Assembly: GCA_031213475.1 (NCBI GenBank)
Contig: JARUPZ010000005.1
Location: 9,487,848 to 9,551,847, forward strand
Direction: 5' to 3'
Origin: Nereocystis luetkeana
Taxonomy: Eukaryota; Sar; Phaeophyceae; Laminariales; Laminariaceae
Length of the DNA: 64,000 bases
Made by a program: the position numbers and the translations under genes. The notes under the pieces are model-generated. The model made no database searches, was not told the origin of the DNA, and was given only the letters and a program-made list of their open reading frames with translations. The first letter of the stretch is position 1, and the number at the start of each line of letters is the position of its first letter. This document shows, piece by piece, positions 20,386-31,094 of the stretch.

Positions 20386-20670
20386 CGACGCCAACCCAAC
20401 CTATATAAAATAGGGGGGGGGAGGGGGGTGGGGGGGGTATGACGCCATTATTTTCATGACTGGCACTATATAAATAACACATCCCCTGGACATTTTTCTC
20501 CGTAACAGAGGAGGCATACACGATGAAGATGGCGGCTTTCGACATGGGTCATCGAGAGCCCTTTCTTTCGACAGATATACGCATCATCGCTCTATATACG
20601 GCATTTGCACACACACACCCGCTGTGGAGATAATCAGCCCCGAAAATCGTCCGAGGGGTTGTGTTATGCT

Positions 20671-20960
20671 ATCCCCCTAGTGTGATACGGTGTTGATACA
20701 CGTGTGATACGGGTGAGCTATCTCATCACCCTAGTGTGGTACGGGTGGGCTATTTTATCACCCTAGTGTGATACGGTGGGCTATCTCATCACCCTAGTGT
20801 GATACGGGTGGGCTATCTCATCACCCTAGTGTGGTACGGGTGGACTATCTCATCACCCTAGTGTGATACGGGTGGGCTATTTCATCACCCTAGAGTGATA
20901 CGGGTGGGCTATCTCATAACCCTAGTGTGATACGGGTGGGCTATTTTATCACACGCGTGA
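20671..20960. repeat. 32-34-bp tandem repeat
   Basis: About nine units of GTGTGATACGGGTGGGCTAT + CTCATCACCCTA with small changes. Confidence 0.92.
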
Positions 20961-21034
20961 CACAGTACCCTTCACTTCTCCTTTTACCTCCACCTATACC
21001 CTTCACCTTCGGTGTTTACCGTTCGCCGCTCACC

Positions 21035-21162
21035 CCCTCTTGTTTCCAATAGGAGAAGGAACTGTGCTCCGTCTACGTCTCGTAAGGGATGCGTTGTCAA
21101 TGGTCAAATCATTAAGGCAAGCAACAAATTAGTACACTTCCCCCCCACCCCCTCTCCCCTTC
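21035..21162 (+). mobile_element. Family C fragment next to a family D copy
   Basis: Contains AACTGTGCTCCGTCTACGTC, GGGATGCGTTGTCAATGGTC and AGGCAAGCAACAAATTAGTA followed by a C-rich run, then family D begins. Confidence 0.65.
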
Positions 21163-21640
21163 GTAAAACATGCCGCTCACTACGTGAGCTAGGCAACCAG
21201 GGTACCGTTTTTTTTCCTTTTTTTTTTTTTGGCGGTCGCCCACAGCTGGTCGTCCAGTTAGATCATTTGTGCGAGGTGAAAAACCTTTACTCCGCGCGAG
21301 TGGGAATGAACTTTTCACGTAGCGTTCAAGGTAAGGCACCCAAGAGGCAGTTACATAGTACTCCCATTGCTGTCTCTGGAGTTGCCTACACCGGAAAGTA
21401 GATCAACTCATTGAAGCTGTCATCCACATGCAAGTCCGCTTCACCAGCGGTTCTTAGTAGGTTGCAGCCCACCCTTCATGCGACTCACCCAACAGCTCAC
21501 GGCGCTTCACGCTTTGGTGCAAGCAATGCCTGCCTGGTCGGTGAAAACCCGACCGACGTGCTCCGTCCCGGCATCCTAGGGATGCGAGGGTCTACGGCCA
21601 TACCACTACGGCCATGCACGATATCGAGTAAACTCCTAGC
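21163..21640 (+). mobile_element. Family D retroposon, near full length
   Basis: Starts CGTAAAACATGCCGCTCACT and ends GCCATGCACGATATCGAGTA, then C-rich DNA 21641-21720. Same internal landmarks as the 8.4-kb copy. Confidence 0.75.
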
Positions 21641-21839
21641 CCCCACCCCCTCCCCTCCCCTCCCTCGCCGGGCAAGACACGAGCCCCCCTCCTCCACTCT
21701 CTACCGATCCCCCCCCCTCACCGAGCAGGACACGAGTGTCCGGGTCGTCACCACGCCTGAGCTCCTTCCGGAGGCTGCGAACCCTATCGCGGACGAAGGC
21801 CGCTCCGTCGTCGCTTCTGTTAACAACAAAGCAGCGAAA

Positions 21840-22910
21840 AGGGGAGTTCGAAACGCGGAGGCAGTATTGCTGTGTTGCTGTTGTTGTTGTTGTTGTTGTT
21901 GCTGTTCTCAGGTTATCTCTCCAAGCAAGGAGGTGCTAGAGCCCTAGGAAGATCAGAAAAAACACCAAGAATCAAAACTCGGCTGGGGAGCACGACGCTC
22001 CCCACCTGAAAACACACGAGAACGAAGAAGGCGCGCACAAGATGAAAATCAATGTGCAAACTGAACTAATGTGGCCGCGGGCATACACTCAACTAACGTT
22101 TATCTAAGTAGAACTTTTACGACTCGACCCCAATCTGGGCTTATGACTGCGCAAAAAAAAGACGGAAAAACTGCCCATACGAAGCACCAGTAAAACCAAA
22201 AAAGGAGTTCGAAACGCGGAGGCTGTGTCGCAGAGAATTTCAGTAAAAAAATACGACTAGGCCCCATATATCGGCTATGCACCTGTGTTGCACTGCCCAC
22301 AAAACACAAAAAAAAAAGTCCCGACAACAAAGCCAATGGAAGCACAAAACACAAAAAAAGTCCCGACAACAAAGCCAATGGAAGCACGTCTGCCGCCGTT
22401 TTTTTTGCGAGGACTTTTCGCTTTTCTGTTCTAGCTCCGAACGTTTCCATCGAGCCAAAGTTTGGCAAGGGAAATATGAGCCCCTCGGTGCACTCCCATG
22501 AGCGTGCCAAAGCGACAGCACTTTTCGTGTCCTCCTTCATACCGGACCTTGTCGCTGAAGTTTGAAAATGTGGTTCCAGGCGCTTGAATTTTCGGTTTCT
22601 GGTACTGTAGCCGGGTATATTTTTTTCGCTGTAGAACGAGAAAGAGGAACGTACTCGTTACGACTTCTGGATTCGCAACGCGGAGGCCGTGTTGCAATGC
22701 ACTCACTTCAGCAGAATTTTTACGACATGCCCCCAGCCAGAATCGGCCATGACTGCATTAAAAAAGGACGTAACGACGGCACATCTAGCGAAAAATGGAG
22801 TTCGAAACGCGGAGGCCGTGCTGCTATGCGCAGTTCAGCAGGAACCTTACGGCTTGGCCCCCACTGTGGGCTACGTACAAGCCGGTATGATTTCCAAATA
22901 GAAAATGATG
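21840..22910. repeat. Dispersed/tandem degenerate units with GAGTTCGAAACGCGGAGG
   Basis: The motif occurs at 21843, 22204, 22671 (diverged) and 22798, each followed by a related segment with GCC(C/T)C...GGC(T/C)AT. Unit length is near 126 bp in the last two. A 42-bp direct duplication (AAAAAGTCCCGACAACAAAG) sits at 22308-22386. Open frames in this stretch come from the repeats. Confidence 0.65.
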
Positions 22911-23178
22911 TAATGGGCCGTAGAGCCGCGGCGGTGCAGGCCCACGGACACAAAACTGCCCAACAAGGACAGAAGGTCGTACGTTTAGTGGGACGCTAAT
23001 AAAACGTGGTATCTATGATAAATCGCGTGCTGAGCTTAGCGGCGAGCGCTGCAACTACGCGCTACCCAGGTGTGCGTCGGGTTATGCTCGAGGTTTATCG
23101 AGGGTGGTGTCACGATAACGTTCCAAGCCTTGCTCGCACTGAACCCTTCTACTCGCAGGAGGACTCTTCTGCTCGTAG

Positions 23179-23270
23179 GACTGCAGTCCCGGTCTTGGGG
23201 GACAAGCTACATGTATAGTTAATGAGTAGTTCGACCCCCTAAACTGGACTGCGGCGTTGAAAGGGTTGCG
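23179..23270. mobile_element. MITE-B copy, diverged
   Basis: ACTGCAGTCCCGGTCTTGGG / CTGGACTGCGGCGTTGAAAG. Confidence 0.75.
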
Positions 23271-23949
23271 ATAGTGATAAGAGGCGTTTTCTTGTAGGCA
23301 GGCCCATACATACATACTGCTGCACCACGCTGACCGGAAGCATAAGCTCCGTTTGCAGGCGTAGACACATTACAAAACGGTGGTTATATTTCCGTTCGGA
23401 GTGGGGTGCATAGGCCCGGTCCAGCCCCGACACAATGGTCGTATGGTTCACACGTAAACGCCTTCCGACAGCTTCGGACCCGAGTACTCTCTCAGGCAGC
23501 CGGGTTGGGTGGGTGGTGGCTGTAAGAAGGTTCACCTTTTACGCAGGGATGTACTTTGAAGTATAAAGGGTTTTGCGGAGTGGAGTCCACCAGATCAAAA
23601 AAACAAACCGCGACTTTTTTTTTCGTCGGAGCTTAGGGGCAGAGTCGTAAAATCCGGCTCGTACTACACTCGTAGCTTTTAAGAAAAATAAATAAATGAA
23701 AACGTTAAAGTCAGACTCTGTTTGTTGTGAGAGATCGACGACTCCGTCGAAACTCGTCTTTGCAAGCTGTGTGTCTCATACCGGTCTGCCTCTAAATATG
23801 AGGAACGTTTGTGTGCTAACATATCATTCAAAAGGTCATTACAATCAGGGACATAGTGAAATGTGTGATATGTACTCCATTCAGCGTGTAAGAATAGGGT
23901 GCCGGCGAAGTCGTCCTTATTACGTTGCGTACTGGCGGCCGGGGGGGTC

Positions 23950-24170
23950 TGGGTGTGCTCATTGTCATGCATGGCCACAGTCGTATGACCATAGACCCTC
24001 GCACCCCAGCAATGCCGGGGCGGAGCGCGTCGGGTTTTCAACGGCCATGCAGACATTGCTTGAACCGAGCGCGAAGCGAAACGTGAGGTGTTCGGCGAGT
24101 CGCATGAAGGTTGAGCTGTATCCTACTAAGAACCGCTTGTGAGGCAGACTTGCATATGGATGACAGCTAG
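23950..24170 (-). mobile_element. Family D fragment
   Basis: Plus strand GCATGGCCACAGTCGTATGA ... GCATATGGATGACAGCTAG. G-run before (23940-23946) and after (24177-24188). Confidence 0.7.
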
Positions 24171-24175
24171 ATGGG

Positions 24176-24430
24176 AGGGGGGGGGGGATGCACATTTGCT
24201 GCTTGCCTTGGTTATTTGACCATTGACCACGCATCCCTTTCGAGCCGGAGCATCGTTCCTACTCCCAACAGAGAAACCTCCAACAATTGGGCTCACATTA
24301 CGTTTGATTTCATGTATCACATGAAAAAAACGCTAACCTTATCTCCTTCCTGTTTCGCCACCTGTGGCCACTATGTATCTCCTAGGATAATATTCGGTTT
24401 CTCGCTACTATATATTAATCGTGTGTCGAA
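24176..24430 (-). mobile_element. Family C retroposon (LINE 3' end copy), poly(C)-tailed
   Basis: Same sequence as the LINE C-terminus plus 3'UTR. The plus strand shows a G-run (24177-24188), a diverged head, TTTGACCATTGACCACGCAT, and CTCCTAGGATAA. It lies directly beyond the LINE tail. Confidence 0.75.
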
Positions 24431-24647
24431 TTCCTCGACGGAGGGGGGGGGGGGGGGGTACTCATTTGTTGCTTGCCTTAGTCATTTGACCATTGACCAC
24501 GCATCCCTTTCGAGATGGAGCACCGTTCCCACTCCTAATAGAGACACCTTCAAAAGTTGGGCGCTCATTACGTTGTTTCCATGTATTACATAGAAAAAGC
24601 TAATATCATCCCTTCCTGTTTGGCCGCCTGTGGCCACCATCTATCGC

Positions 24648-25483
24648 CTAGGATATCGATCGTTTTCTCGCCGCTATCCAGTGTGTCAGACCCTCCATGT
24701 CACATTCGTCTATTTCCCTCATCTCTCTAACACATCCCGTTCCTCCTTGTATATTTCACATTCTCCTACTATGCGAGTTCTACTCTATTGCTTTGCCACA
24801 CGGGCACATCTGCGCATCTATTTCCTCCTCCTCCCGGCTACTGGTATACTTCTTTCTTCGTTCTGGCACGTCCAGGTCACCTACACGAAAGCGCAGTTTC
24901 AGCGTTTTCGCGAAGTTCATTGGGCCGTGCAAATAATTTTTCATTCCTATTCATTCCCTCAGTCCCCCGTATATCTCCACGTGCTTTTTCGATTCCACCT
25001 TGTTTCGTAGGGCTAGCCTTTCCCTTCTTTCTGGTGTTTCTTCTACTTCTGCCTTGTACTTTCCAAACTTTACGGCGGACATCACCTCTTCTTGGTCGAC
25101 CCCTATATCCTTCCATACTTCTCCTAACTACGCTAACCCACCTTATTCCAGCTCGCCCTTTTGTTACTTTCTCCCATACAGCTCTATCAACTATGGCTGG
25201 CAACCTCTTTTTTGGCATGTTCCTTACTTTATATTGCCATTTCAACTTTCTCATATCTCTACTTGTCTTGAGTGGGTGCATTCCCAGCTCTGCTCTTAAT
25301 ACTATACTACTAGTCGTACTTGAACATCTTCTGATTTTTTCAGTTGCTGTCATCTGTACTGTTTCCAACTGTTTTACGAGTTTCGCGTTCCCTTGCCATA
25401 CGTCTCCTGCATATTCTAGCTTAGGTACTATCACAGTCATTAGGATACACCTCTTAACCCTGGTGTCAAGATGCGAGTCTGTT
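24648..25483 (-). pseudogene. LINE C-terminal region with Cys-rich motif
   Basis: Continues the RT frame beyond the MITE as DSHLDTRVKRCILMTVIVPK and LEYAGDVWQGN, then a basic region, AQMCPCGKA (a likely CCHC/CCHH half) and GLTHWIAARKRSIS before TAG at 24648-24650. Frameshifts occur near 24870. Confidence 0.75.
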
Positions 25484-25484
25484 A

Positions 25485-25589
25485 TTACGGGGGACCATAG
25501 TAAATAGGACCTACGATACACACAAAAACCTATATATTCATCTATTTTTACTAACAGTATTTGGTCCTATTTACTATGGTCCCCCGTAA
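25485..25589. mobile_element. MITE-A copy inside LINE ORF
   Basis: 105 bp flanked by TA (25483-25484, 25590-25591). Skipping the element and one TA rejoins the LINE frame (MDAI-L-TDSHLD), so it inserted while that frame was intact. Confidence 0.97.
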
Positions 25590-25594
25590 TAGGA

Positions 25595-26345
25595 TCGCGT
25601 CCATCTTGCCTACGTGTGCTTTGCCCTTTCCTACTACTTTTGCCATGTGGGTATCCCAAGTGCAGTCTTTTGAGATCTCTACGCCAAGGTAAGTATACTG
25701 GTCTACGATCCGCAATTCATCTTCTCCCCACCTCCAACTGAAACTTATCGGGTTCACCTTATCTTCGATACAAGCAGCTACTGCTGTGCATTTCTTCACG
25801 TTCGCCGTCACCTTCCATTGCCCAGTGTATTTTAGCGCCTTCTCTATTTGTTTCAGCAAAACCCCCACGAAGTCATCAGCAAACATCAATCGCGATGCCG
25901 TATCTTCCCCTACCGTGACCCCCTGCCTTGCTGCTTCAACTGCTACCATCAGGTCGTTAACATACATCTTGAATAGGTTGAGTGACAACGTACATCCCTG
26001 TGCAACTCCTTGTAAAATATCAACATACTTCGATATTTCCCCGTCCAGCACCACATCACTTCTCGCACATTCCGTCATCTTTTTCATCATTCTCCACATC
26101 TTTCTTCTGATTCCTATTTCCCATAGTTTTTCCCACAGCCCAATTCTCCATACTGTGTCGTAGGCCTTCTGTACATCTAGAAAGAAACAGTACGTTGTTT
26201 AGTCCCGCGTCTTTCCTACCTTGGAGTATCTTACCTAAGGCGTACACATGGTCTACGCAGCTACGGTCTGGCTTAAACCCTGCTTGCCGTTCACTTATTT
26301 TGTCTTCCTTCTCCATCATCGTTTCCATTCTATTGTTCAAAGTCT
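25595..26345 (-). pseudogene. LINE reverse transcriptase domain
   Basis: Motifs in order: RQAGFKPDRSCVDHVYAL (the RT R-QxGF..gRs block), LQGVAQGCTLSLNLFKMYVN (the QG....LSP.LF block), RLMFADDFVG (catalytic F/YADD), then KCTAVA and TYLGVEIS (thumb side). A frameshift near 26170 separates the first block from the rest. The frame is open from 26099 to 25595 until MITE-A cuts it. Confidence 0.9.
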
Positions 26346-27049
26346 TACGAAAAGTTGCCTATTAATAGTAGCGTTATCCCTCTATAGGTCCGCGGGTCAG
26401 CCTTCATCTCCTTTCTTGATTAAGTTCACTACCACTCCTTCTCTTCACCTCCTAGGTGCGTAGCCGTTTTTCCATATCCAGTTATACAACATAACCAGCA
26501 TGGTAACCATCTCCTTCTCCCCCGAATTTCATAAGTTCATTTTCCATTTGGTCTGCCCCTGCTGCTTTTCTAATCTCAAGTTTAGCTACAAACTGAATTA
26601 CTTATTTCCTTGTGAACTCTCGCCGTAACCCTTCCGAACCACTGTCTTCCCTTTTTGATGCATCTACGTTCGCCTCTGCCCACGCGTTGATTTCCTTCTC
26701 GAATTCTGCATCGAACGTTTCCTAGTTCGCGGTAATGCTCGACTAGTATTTCCCTTTTTCCCTTCGAACTACTAACCCGCCACATTACCGTTCTGAGCTT
26801 TTAAGGTAGCTATTCTCGTGTCTGCCTCTCCTGCTTGTTTGCCCAGTATCCCTTTTATCCCCACCCGCATCTGCTTCATCCCGCCCTCAAAGTCTTCATT
26901 CGTCTTATTTACTGCTGAGCGTCTTTCCATATCCCTTTCTTCTTTTTCTTTACCATCTTTTTTATTTTCTTTCTTGCCATAGCATACTCCTCCCATCCTG
27001 TCGTAGGTTTACTCGACGTATACCTTGCGTGTGCCTTTCTCATCGACCC

Positions 27050-27139
27050 CTTTAGAACCGCAGTCCCATTTTGGGGACAAACGACTCGAAAATTGAGTGG
27101 CTTGTCCCCAAAACGGGACTGCGGTTCGAAAAGGGTTCA
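27050..27139. mobile_element. MITE-B copy inside LINE linker
   Basis: CCCTTTAGAACCGCAGTCCC / AACGGGACTGCGGTTCGAAA; possible TCAT duplication at the edges. Confidence 0.92.
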
Positions 27140-27179
27140 TGTTATAGCCTCTTTCAATTCCTCATCCCACCAGTTTACT

Positions 27180-27378
27180 GCTCTGTTTTTTTTTTTTTTT
27201 TTCTCATCCCATTCATTATCTTCGCACATCTTCTTCTCTCTCTCCTTCCAACTCGTAACTCAGATCCGGGGTCACATAGCAGGCTCTTCTCCCCCCTTCC
27301 CGCTACGGTACGTGCCTTCATTTTATCGCGAGGAGATTTCAGCCTTTTCTTCCCTCGTCGACTCGCATCGATCTGTTG
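27180..27378 (-). mobile_element. SINE-1, 5'-truncated, inserted in LINE
   Basis: Poly-T 27187-27204 on the plus strand is the A tail; the body ends at GACTCGCATCGATCTG. CTGTT on both sides may be a target-site duplication. Confidence 0.8.
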
Positions 27379-27788
27379 CATACTATCAACTTGTTCCCTA
27401 GTACCTTACTTGCTGCGGTCTTGACCAACTGCTCCCATCCTTCTATTGCCCTAGCTCCTGCATCATCCCTCTCTATGTCGTTCCTTGTTGTACCTATTCT
27501 TTCCAATAGCTCGGAAAAATGCTCTGCATTTTCGGCCATCTCTTCTTGGAATTCTTTGCGTTTCTCTTTCACTTTTATTCATAGTTTATCTATTCTCCAT
27601 CTGTGTAATTTCCTACCTCGTCTTTGTTCGCATACTCTCGTCTGTCGACTGTCTGCCCCTATTAGACAGTGATCCGTAGTTCCAACGTCCGCTGCGCATA
27701 CATGTAGGAATGTTTCCTTACCACTTCCATTTTCCACTGCTATAAAGTCAAGGAGAGAGCTTTCTCCCTTTTTGTAAGCACTGGTTGT

Positions 27789-27979
27789 CTAGTCCATCCC
27801 GGTTCTGCCTCTTTTACTCTGTCGTTCAACGTCTTGTCTCTCGCTGTGTTCGCGGAACTTCAACATCTCTCCCCCATTCTTATTCTCCGTTACTTTCCCG
27901 TACTGTCCAATGTTCTCATTCGGTTTCTTTGCCTTCCCATTTCTTGAATTGAAACCTCCCACTATTAATAGTACTACTT
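27789..27979 (-). pseudogene. LINE endonuclease (APE-type) fragment
   Basis: Reads VVLLIVGGFNSRNGKAKKPN, resembling the GDFNARxG block of apurinic-type LINE endonucleases, with Gly in place of the catalytic Asp (GGFN). Upstream catalytic blocks are missing because the copy is truncated. Confidence 0.6.
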
Positions 27980-28049
27980 CTCGACGGGGGGGGGGAGGGG
28001 GTTGATCGAAGGGAATCATGCAAGCAGGGAGAAAGACTATAATAGTGCA

Positions 28050-28330
28050 GATGGGATTTTTCCTGGAATATTCCTAGAGGGCCGAAGCACGAGCAAACCC
28101 GGTTACTTGCTCCCGCTTCGCATCCTGGTGCCACGCACGCCGACCTGATACCGCCCGGACCGGAACCTTTCACACTGCCCCTGGGTATGTTTTTTTCCCC
28201 GGAATATTCCTAGAGAGTCGGAACACGAGCACACCTGGCAACCTGCTCCCGCTTACCACCGTGGTCCAAACGGACGCTGAAGTGAAACTGCCCGGACGTA
28301 AGTCCTCCACACTGGCCCTTGGTGTATCAT
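28050..28330. repeat. Tandem duplication, about 130-bp unit
   Basis: Both units contain GGAATATTCCTAGAG, CACGAGCA, CTGCTCCCGCTT-like and CCACACTG(C/G)CCCT segments. The spacing of GGAATATTCC is about 132 bp. Confidence 0.7.
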
Positions 28331-29300
28331 TCGCCACCGTCGGGTCGGCCCACAGGAACATTCTGAAATAATTCTCCGTCCAAAAACATCGGTGATTGGT
28401 GACACCAAATGCTGTATCCACAAGAACATTCTTAGAAATATCTCCCTCCAAACATCGGCAATCTGTAACTAGAAGTAGCTCCGTCCGAACCTGTACTGTC
28501 TGTACCTCCATCTATTTACCGTTTCGAAAGTACATACACACCTGATATCCTATACGCACGAAGCGGACAACTCAGTGACTCGATTCGCATGGAGTCGGCA
28601 CGGAAAACGTCGCCAACGGAGGGGCACTTTGGGAGACCGCCCCGGCAAGCAATGCCAACACCACCACCATCACCACCACCGCAAAGGCATATACCAGGTA
28701 ACTGCTTTATCCCCGAGGAACAGAAACATAAAACGCAACACCTATGATGAGGACGACCAACATGTACCAAAATATAGAGACCGTTTGGATATAATATGAA
28801 TATAGAGACGTTCATAATATTTCAAGGACACGCCATTGGTCGAGCGGAGCCCCTCGCCCGTCCTCGCCCAGTGAGGGGGCGCCGGGCGCGGCGGGAGTTT
28901 CCCCTCGGGACAACGCTCCGGTTCCACCGCACCCGGGGAGGATAGGGTTCCATCCCCGGTTCAGAAACCCCTCCACAAGTATTCAAATCCGACGAACCGG
29001 TGACGAAAACACGAGAAAACGGTGAGGTACAGCGGCAACACTGCCGTAGGCACGATAGAAAACAAAGCACCGTTTGTCACAGATGGAGCGTTTCTGTTCT
29101 TACTCGTATACCTGGTATTGCATTTTAGTGAGCTACTCACTACTTAACCAGCACATTGAAAAAAAAATCAACGAAAAAAATAAATACACCTCCTCATCTG
29201 TGGGATCGATTTTTTTCCCTCGAAACACATCTTGGCAATCTATGGGTGACACTTCGGCTTCGATCACGCGTGCCGTGCTATAGACGGGGAGAGTAGGATT
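28331..29300. other. No gene recognised
   Basis: Contains scars at 28692 and 29109. The GC-rich block 28850-28990 looks unique but has no identified product. Confidence 0.4.
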
Positions 29301-29304
29301 GGTA

Positions 29305-29526
29305 CTACGGGGGCATATAGTATAATCAGGACCAAGCATGCATATTACGGGGGACCATAGTTAAAAGAACCTGTGGTATACATAAAAACCTGTATATTTA
29401 ACCATTCCTACTGACAATATTTGGTCCTATTAACTATGGCCCCCCGTAATAGTAAAAATGCTGGAATATGTACCAGGGTAGCTTTTTACGTGTATGACAG
29501 GTCCTGATTACTATGGTGTCCCGTAA
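29305..29526. mobile_element. MITE-A copy with a nested MITE-A (29345-29449) and a scar
   Basis: Same internal TA used as at 17.5 kb. The outer copy also has TACCAGGGTA (29471-29480) where consensus has a single TA. Confidence 0.92.
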
Positions 29527-29648
29527 ATACTTGCCGACTGCGTAGCAAGAATGCCAGTTTTTGGTACGCAGCGAACTCGCTCACACTTGACCACCTGGAC
29601 GGGCCCGACAGGAGAAAACGCCTCCTGAATTCGAGCAAGGCTCAATTA

Positions 29649-29750
29649 ACCCTTTTAGGGCAAACTGCAGTCAGCCCCGTTTTGGGGATAGACCACTCAG
29701 ATAATAAGTAGGTTGCCTCCAAAACGGGACTGCGGTCCTAAAAAGGGGTA
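29649..29750. mobile_element. MITE-B copy
   Basis: AACCCTTTTAGGGCAAACTG / GGACTGCGGTCCTAAAAAGG. Confidence 0.88.
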
Positions 29751-29804
29751 GACCTTACTACTCTGACACCGCCCTTGGAGTGCCTTGAACGGGTAGTACT
29801 GGCA

Positions 29805-30023
29805 TTACGGGGGGCCATAGTTAATAGGACCTGTTGTACGAATATACATAAAAACCTAAATATTTAACCATTTCTTCTATTGCGGGGGACCACAGTTAAT
29901 AGGACCTGTGGTGTGCATAAAAACCTACATGTTTAACCATTTTTACTAAACAACATTCGGTCCTAATAACTATGGTCCCCCGCAATAACAATATTTGGTC
30001 CTATTAACTGTGGCCCCCCGTAA
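29805..30023. mobile_element. MITE-A copy (reverse) with a nested MITE-A (29880-29985)
   Basis: Outer copy is in the opposite orientation, yet the inner copy sits at the same TA of the element (CTTCTA|...|TAACAATATTTGG). Confidence 0.92.
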
Positions 30024-30132
30024 TAGTACAACGTAGCGTTCGCCACCGAGCACGATTTCTTCGTCTCAGTTTTTTGGCGTCCTCCGAGAAGTGTGGGCCT
30101 CGTACGCGTACTCTTAGTGCAATAGGCTACTA

Positions 30133-30237
30133 TTACGAGGGGCCATAGTTAACAGGACCAACTATTGTCAGTAAAAATGGTCAAACATACAGGTTTTTAT
30201 GTGTACCATAGGTCCTGTTAACTATGGTCCCCCGTAA
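30133..30237. mobile_element. MITE-A copy
   Basis: 105 bp, TA on both sides. Confidence 0.95.
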
Positions 30238-30438
30238 TAATAGTTCTTCTCCGTGGGCCAATACTATATACATGCACGAGTATATATATACATATTATAT
30301 ACCGGTATACCAATCTATGCCACCATAATCAATCAAAATGGCAGCCTCACAATCTTATTCTTACGGGGTATGATCGCCTCGAAAAAATTCCAAAATTTGT
30401 AGGTTTTGATGTACATGAAGGAGTCCTGGTCTCTGTCA

Positions 30439-30565
30439 TTACGGGGGACCATAGTTAATAGGACCAAATATTGTTAAGTTAGTAAGAATTGGTAAATATA
30501 AACCTGGTAGGTTTTTGTGTGTACCGTACCCTGGTAGGTCCCCTATTCACTATGGTCCCCCACAA
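30439..30565. mobile_element. MITE-A copy with several short insertions
   Basis: 127 bp. Extra bases: TTAAGTTA at the hot-spot TA (about 30475-30482), ACCTGGTA (30502-30509), TACCCTGGTA (30527-30536). Confidence 0.9.
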
Positions 30566-30706
30566 TAGTTACATTATGGCCCCCCGAGATAGGTTATTAT
30601 TTTTCGTAGGCCTTTACTCTCTGTACACCTATATATATATTTACGTCATACAGAGCAATCAATTGCAGCCTTATCTTCTCATCAGGTTGTAAGAATGTTT
30701 TCACCA

Positions 30707-30811
30707 TTACGGGGGGCCACAGTAAACAGGACCTACGGTACACACAAAAACCTATACATTTCCCTATTTCTACTGACAATATTTGGTCCTATTTACTATG
30801 GTCCCCCGTAA
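30707..30811. mobile_element. MITE-A copy
   Basis: 105 bp, GTAAACAGGACC subfamily, reverse orientation. Confidence 0.95.
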
Positions 30812-30936
30812 TAGTGTGTTGTGGGGCTTTACTCTGTACACCCGCCCATGTCATAACAACGCAACCAATGGCTCCTGCCGTCTGTACTATCACCGCATCA
30901 AGCATGATGTGATACGCACATCATGCTCCTCTATCT

Positions 30937-31070
30937 TTTTTTCTCTTTTTTTTTTCTCATCCCGTTTATTATCTTCGCACATCTTCTTCTCTCTCTCCTT
31001 CCCACTCGTAACTCAGATCCGGGGTCACATAGCAGGCTCTTCTACCCCCTTCCCGCTACGGTTCTTGGGA
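30937..31070 (-). mobile_element. SINE-1 3' fragment
   Basis: T-run then CTCATCCCGTTTATTATCTT ... CCGCTACGGTTCTT. Followed after 25 bp by the oppositely oriented fragment below. Confidence 0.75.
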
Positions 31071-31094
31071 AACATTGAATACATACATACCTGG

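Larger units (their letters stand above)
26582..27572 (-). pseudogene. LINE endonuclease-RT linker, frameshifted
   Basis: Charged helical fragments such as KEKRKEFQEEMAENAEHFSE (27572-27390), WWDEELKEAI (near 27165) and KGKREILVEHYREL (near 26760) in different frames. Interrupted by SINE-1 and MITE-B. Such linkers sit between endonuclease and RT in LINEs. Confidence 0.55.
24443..27979 (-). mobile_element. 5'-truncated, decayed LINE with poly(C) tail
   Basis: Minus-strand order: endonuclease fragment (27979-27789), linker (about 27572-27390 and 27000-26580), reverse transcriptase (26345-25595), C-terminal domain (25483-24648, stop TAG 24648-24650), a 3'UTR of about 190 bp, then a C-run (16 G on the plus strand, 24443-24458). 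The 3'UTR equals the stand-alone family C repeats. CTCGACGG occurs at both edges (24434-24441 and 27980-27987), a candidate target-site duplication next to G-runs. Frames are broken in several places. Later insertions: MITE-A 25485-25589, MITE-B 27050-27139, SINE-1 27180-27378. The 5' end is lost inside the endonuclease. Confidence 0.85.

Noticed and set aside
20671..20960. Regular repeats of 32-34 bp, CRISPR-like spacing
   Set aside because: Units are continuous with no unique spacers, in a eukaryotic context; an ordinary minisatellite.
24788..25507. 239-codon plus ORF, hydrophobic
   Set aside because: Antisense of the LINE C-terminal coding region.
26345..26370. TATTAATA at 26361 and 27962 as MITE footprints
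   Set aside because: Both fall in conserved LINE codons (Leu-Leu-Ile), so they are explained by coding sequence.
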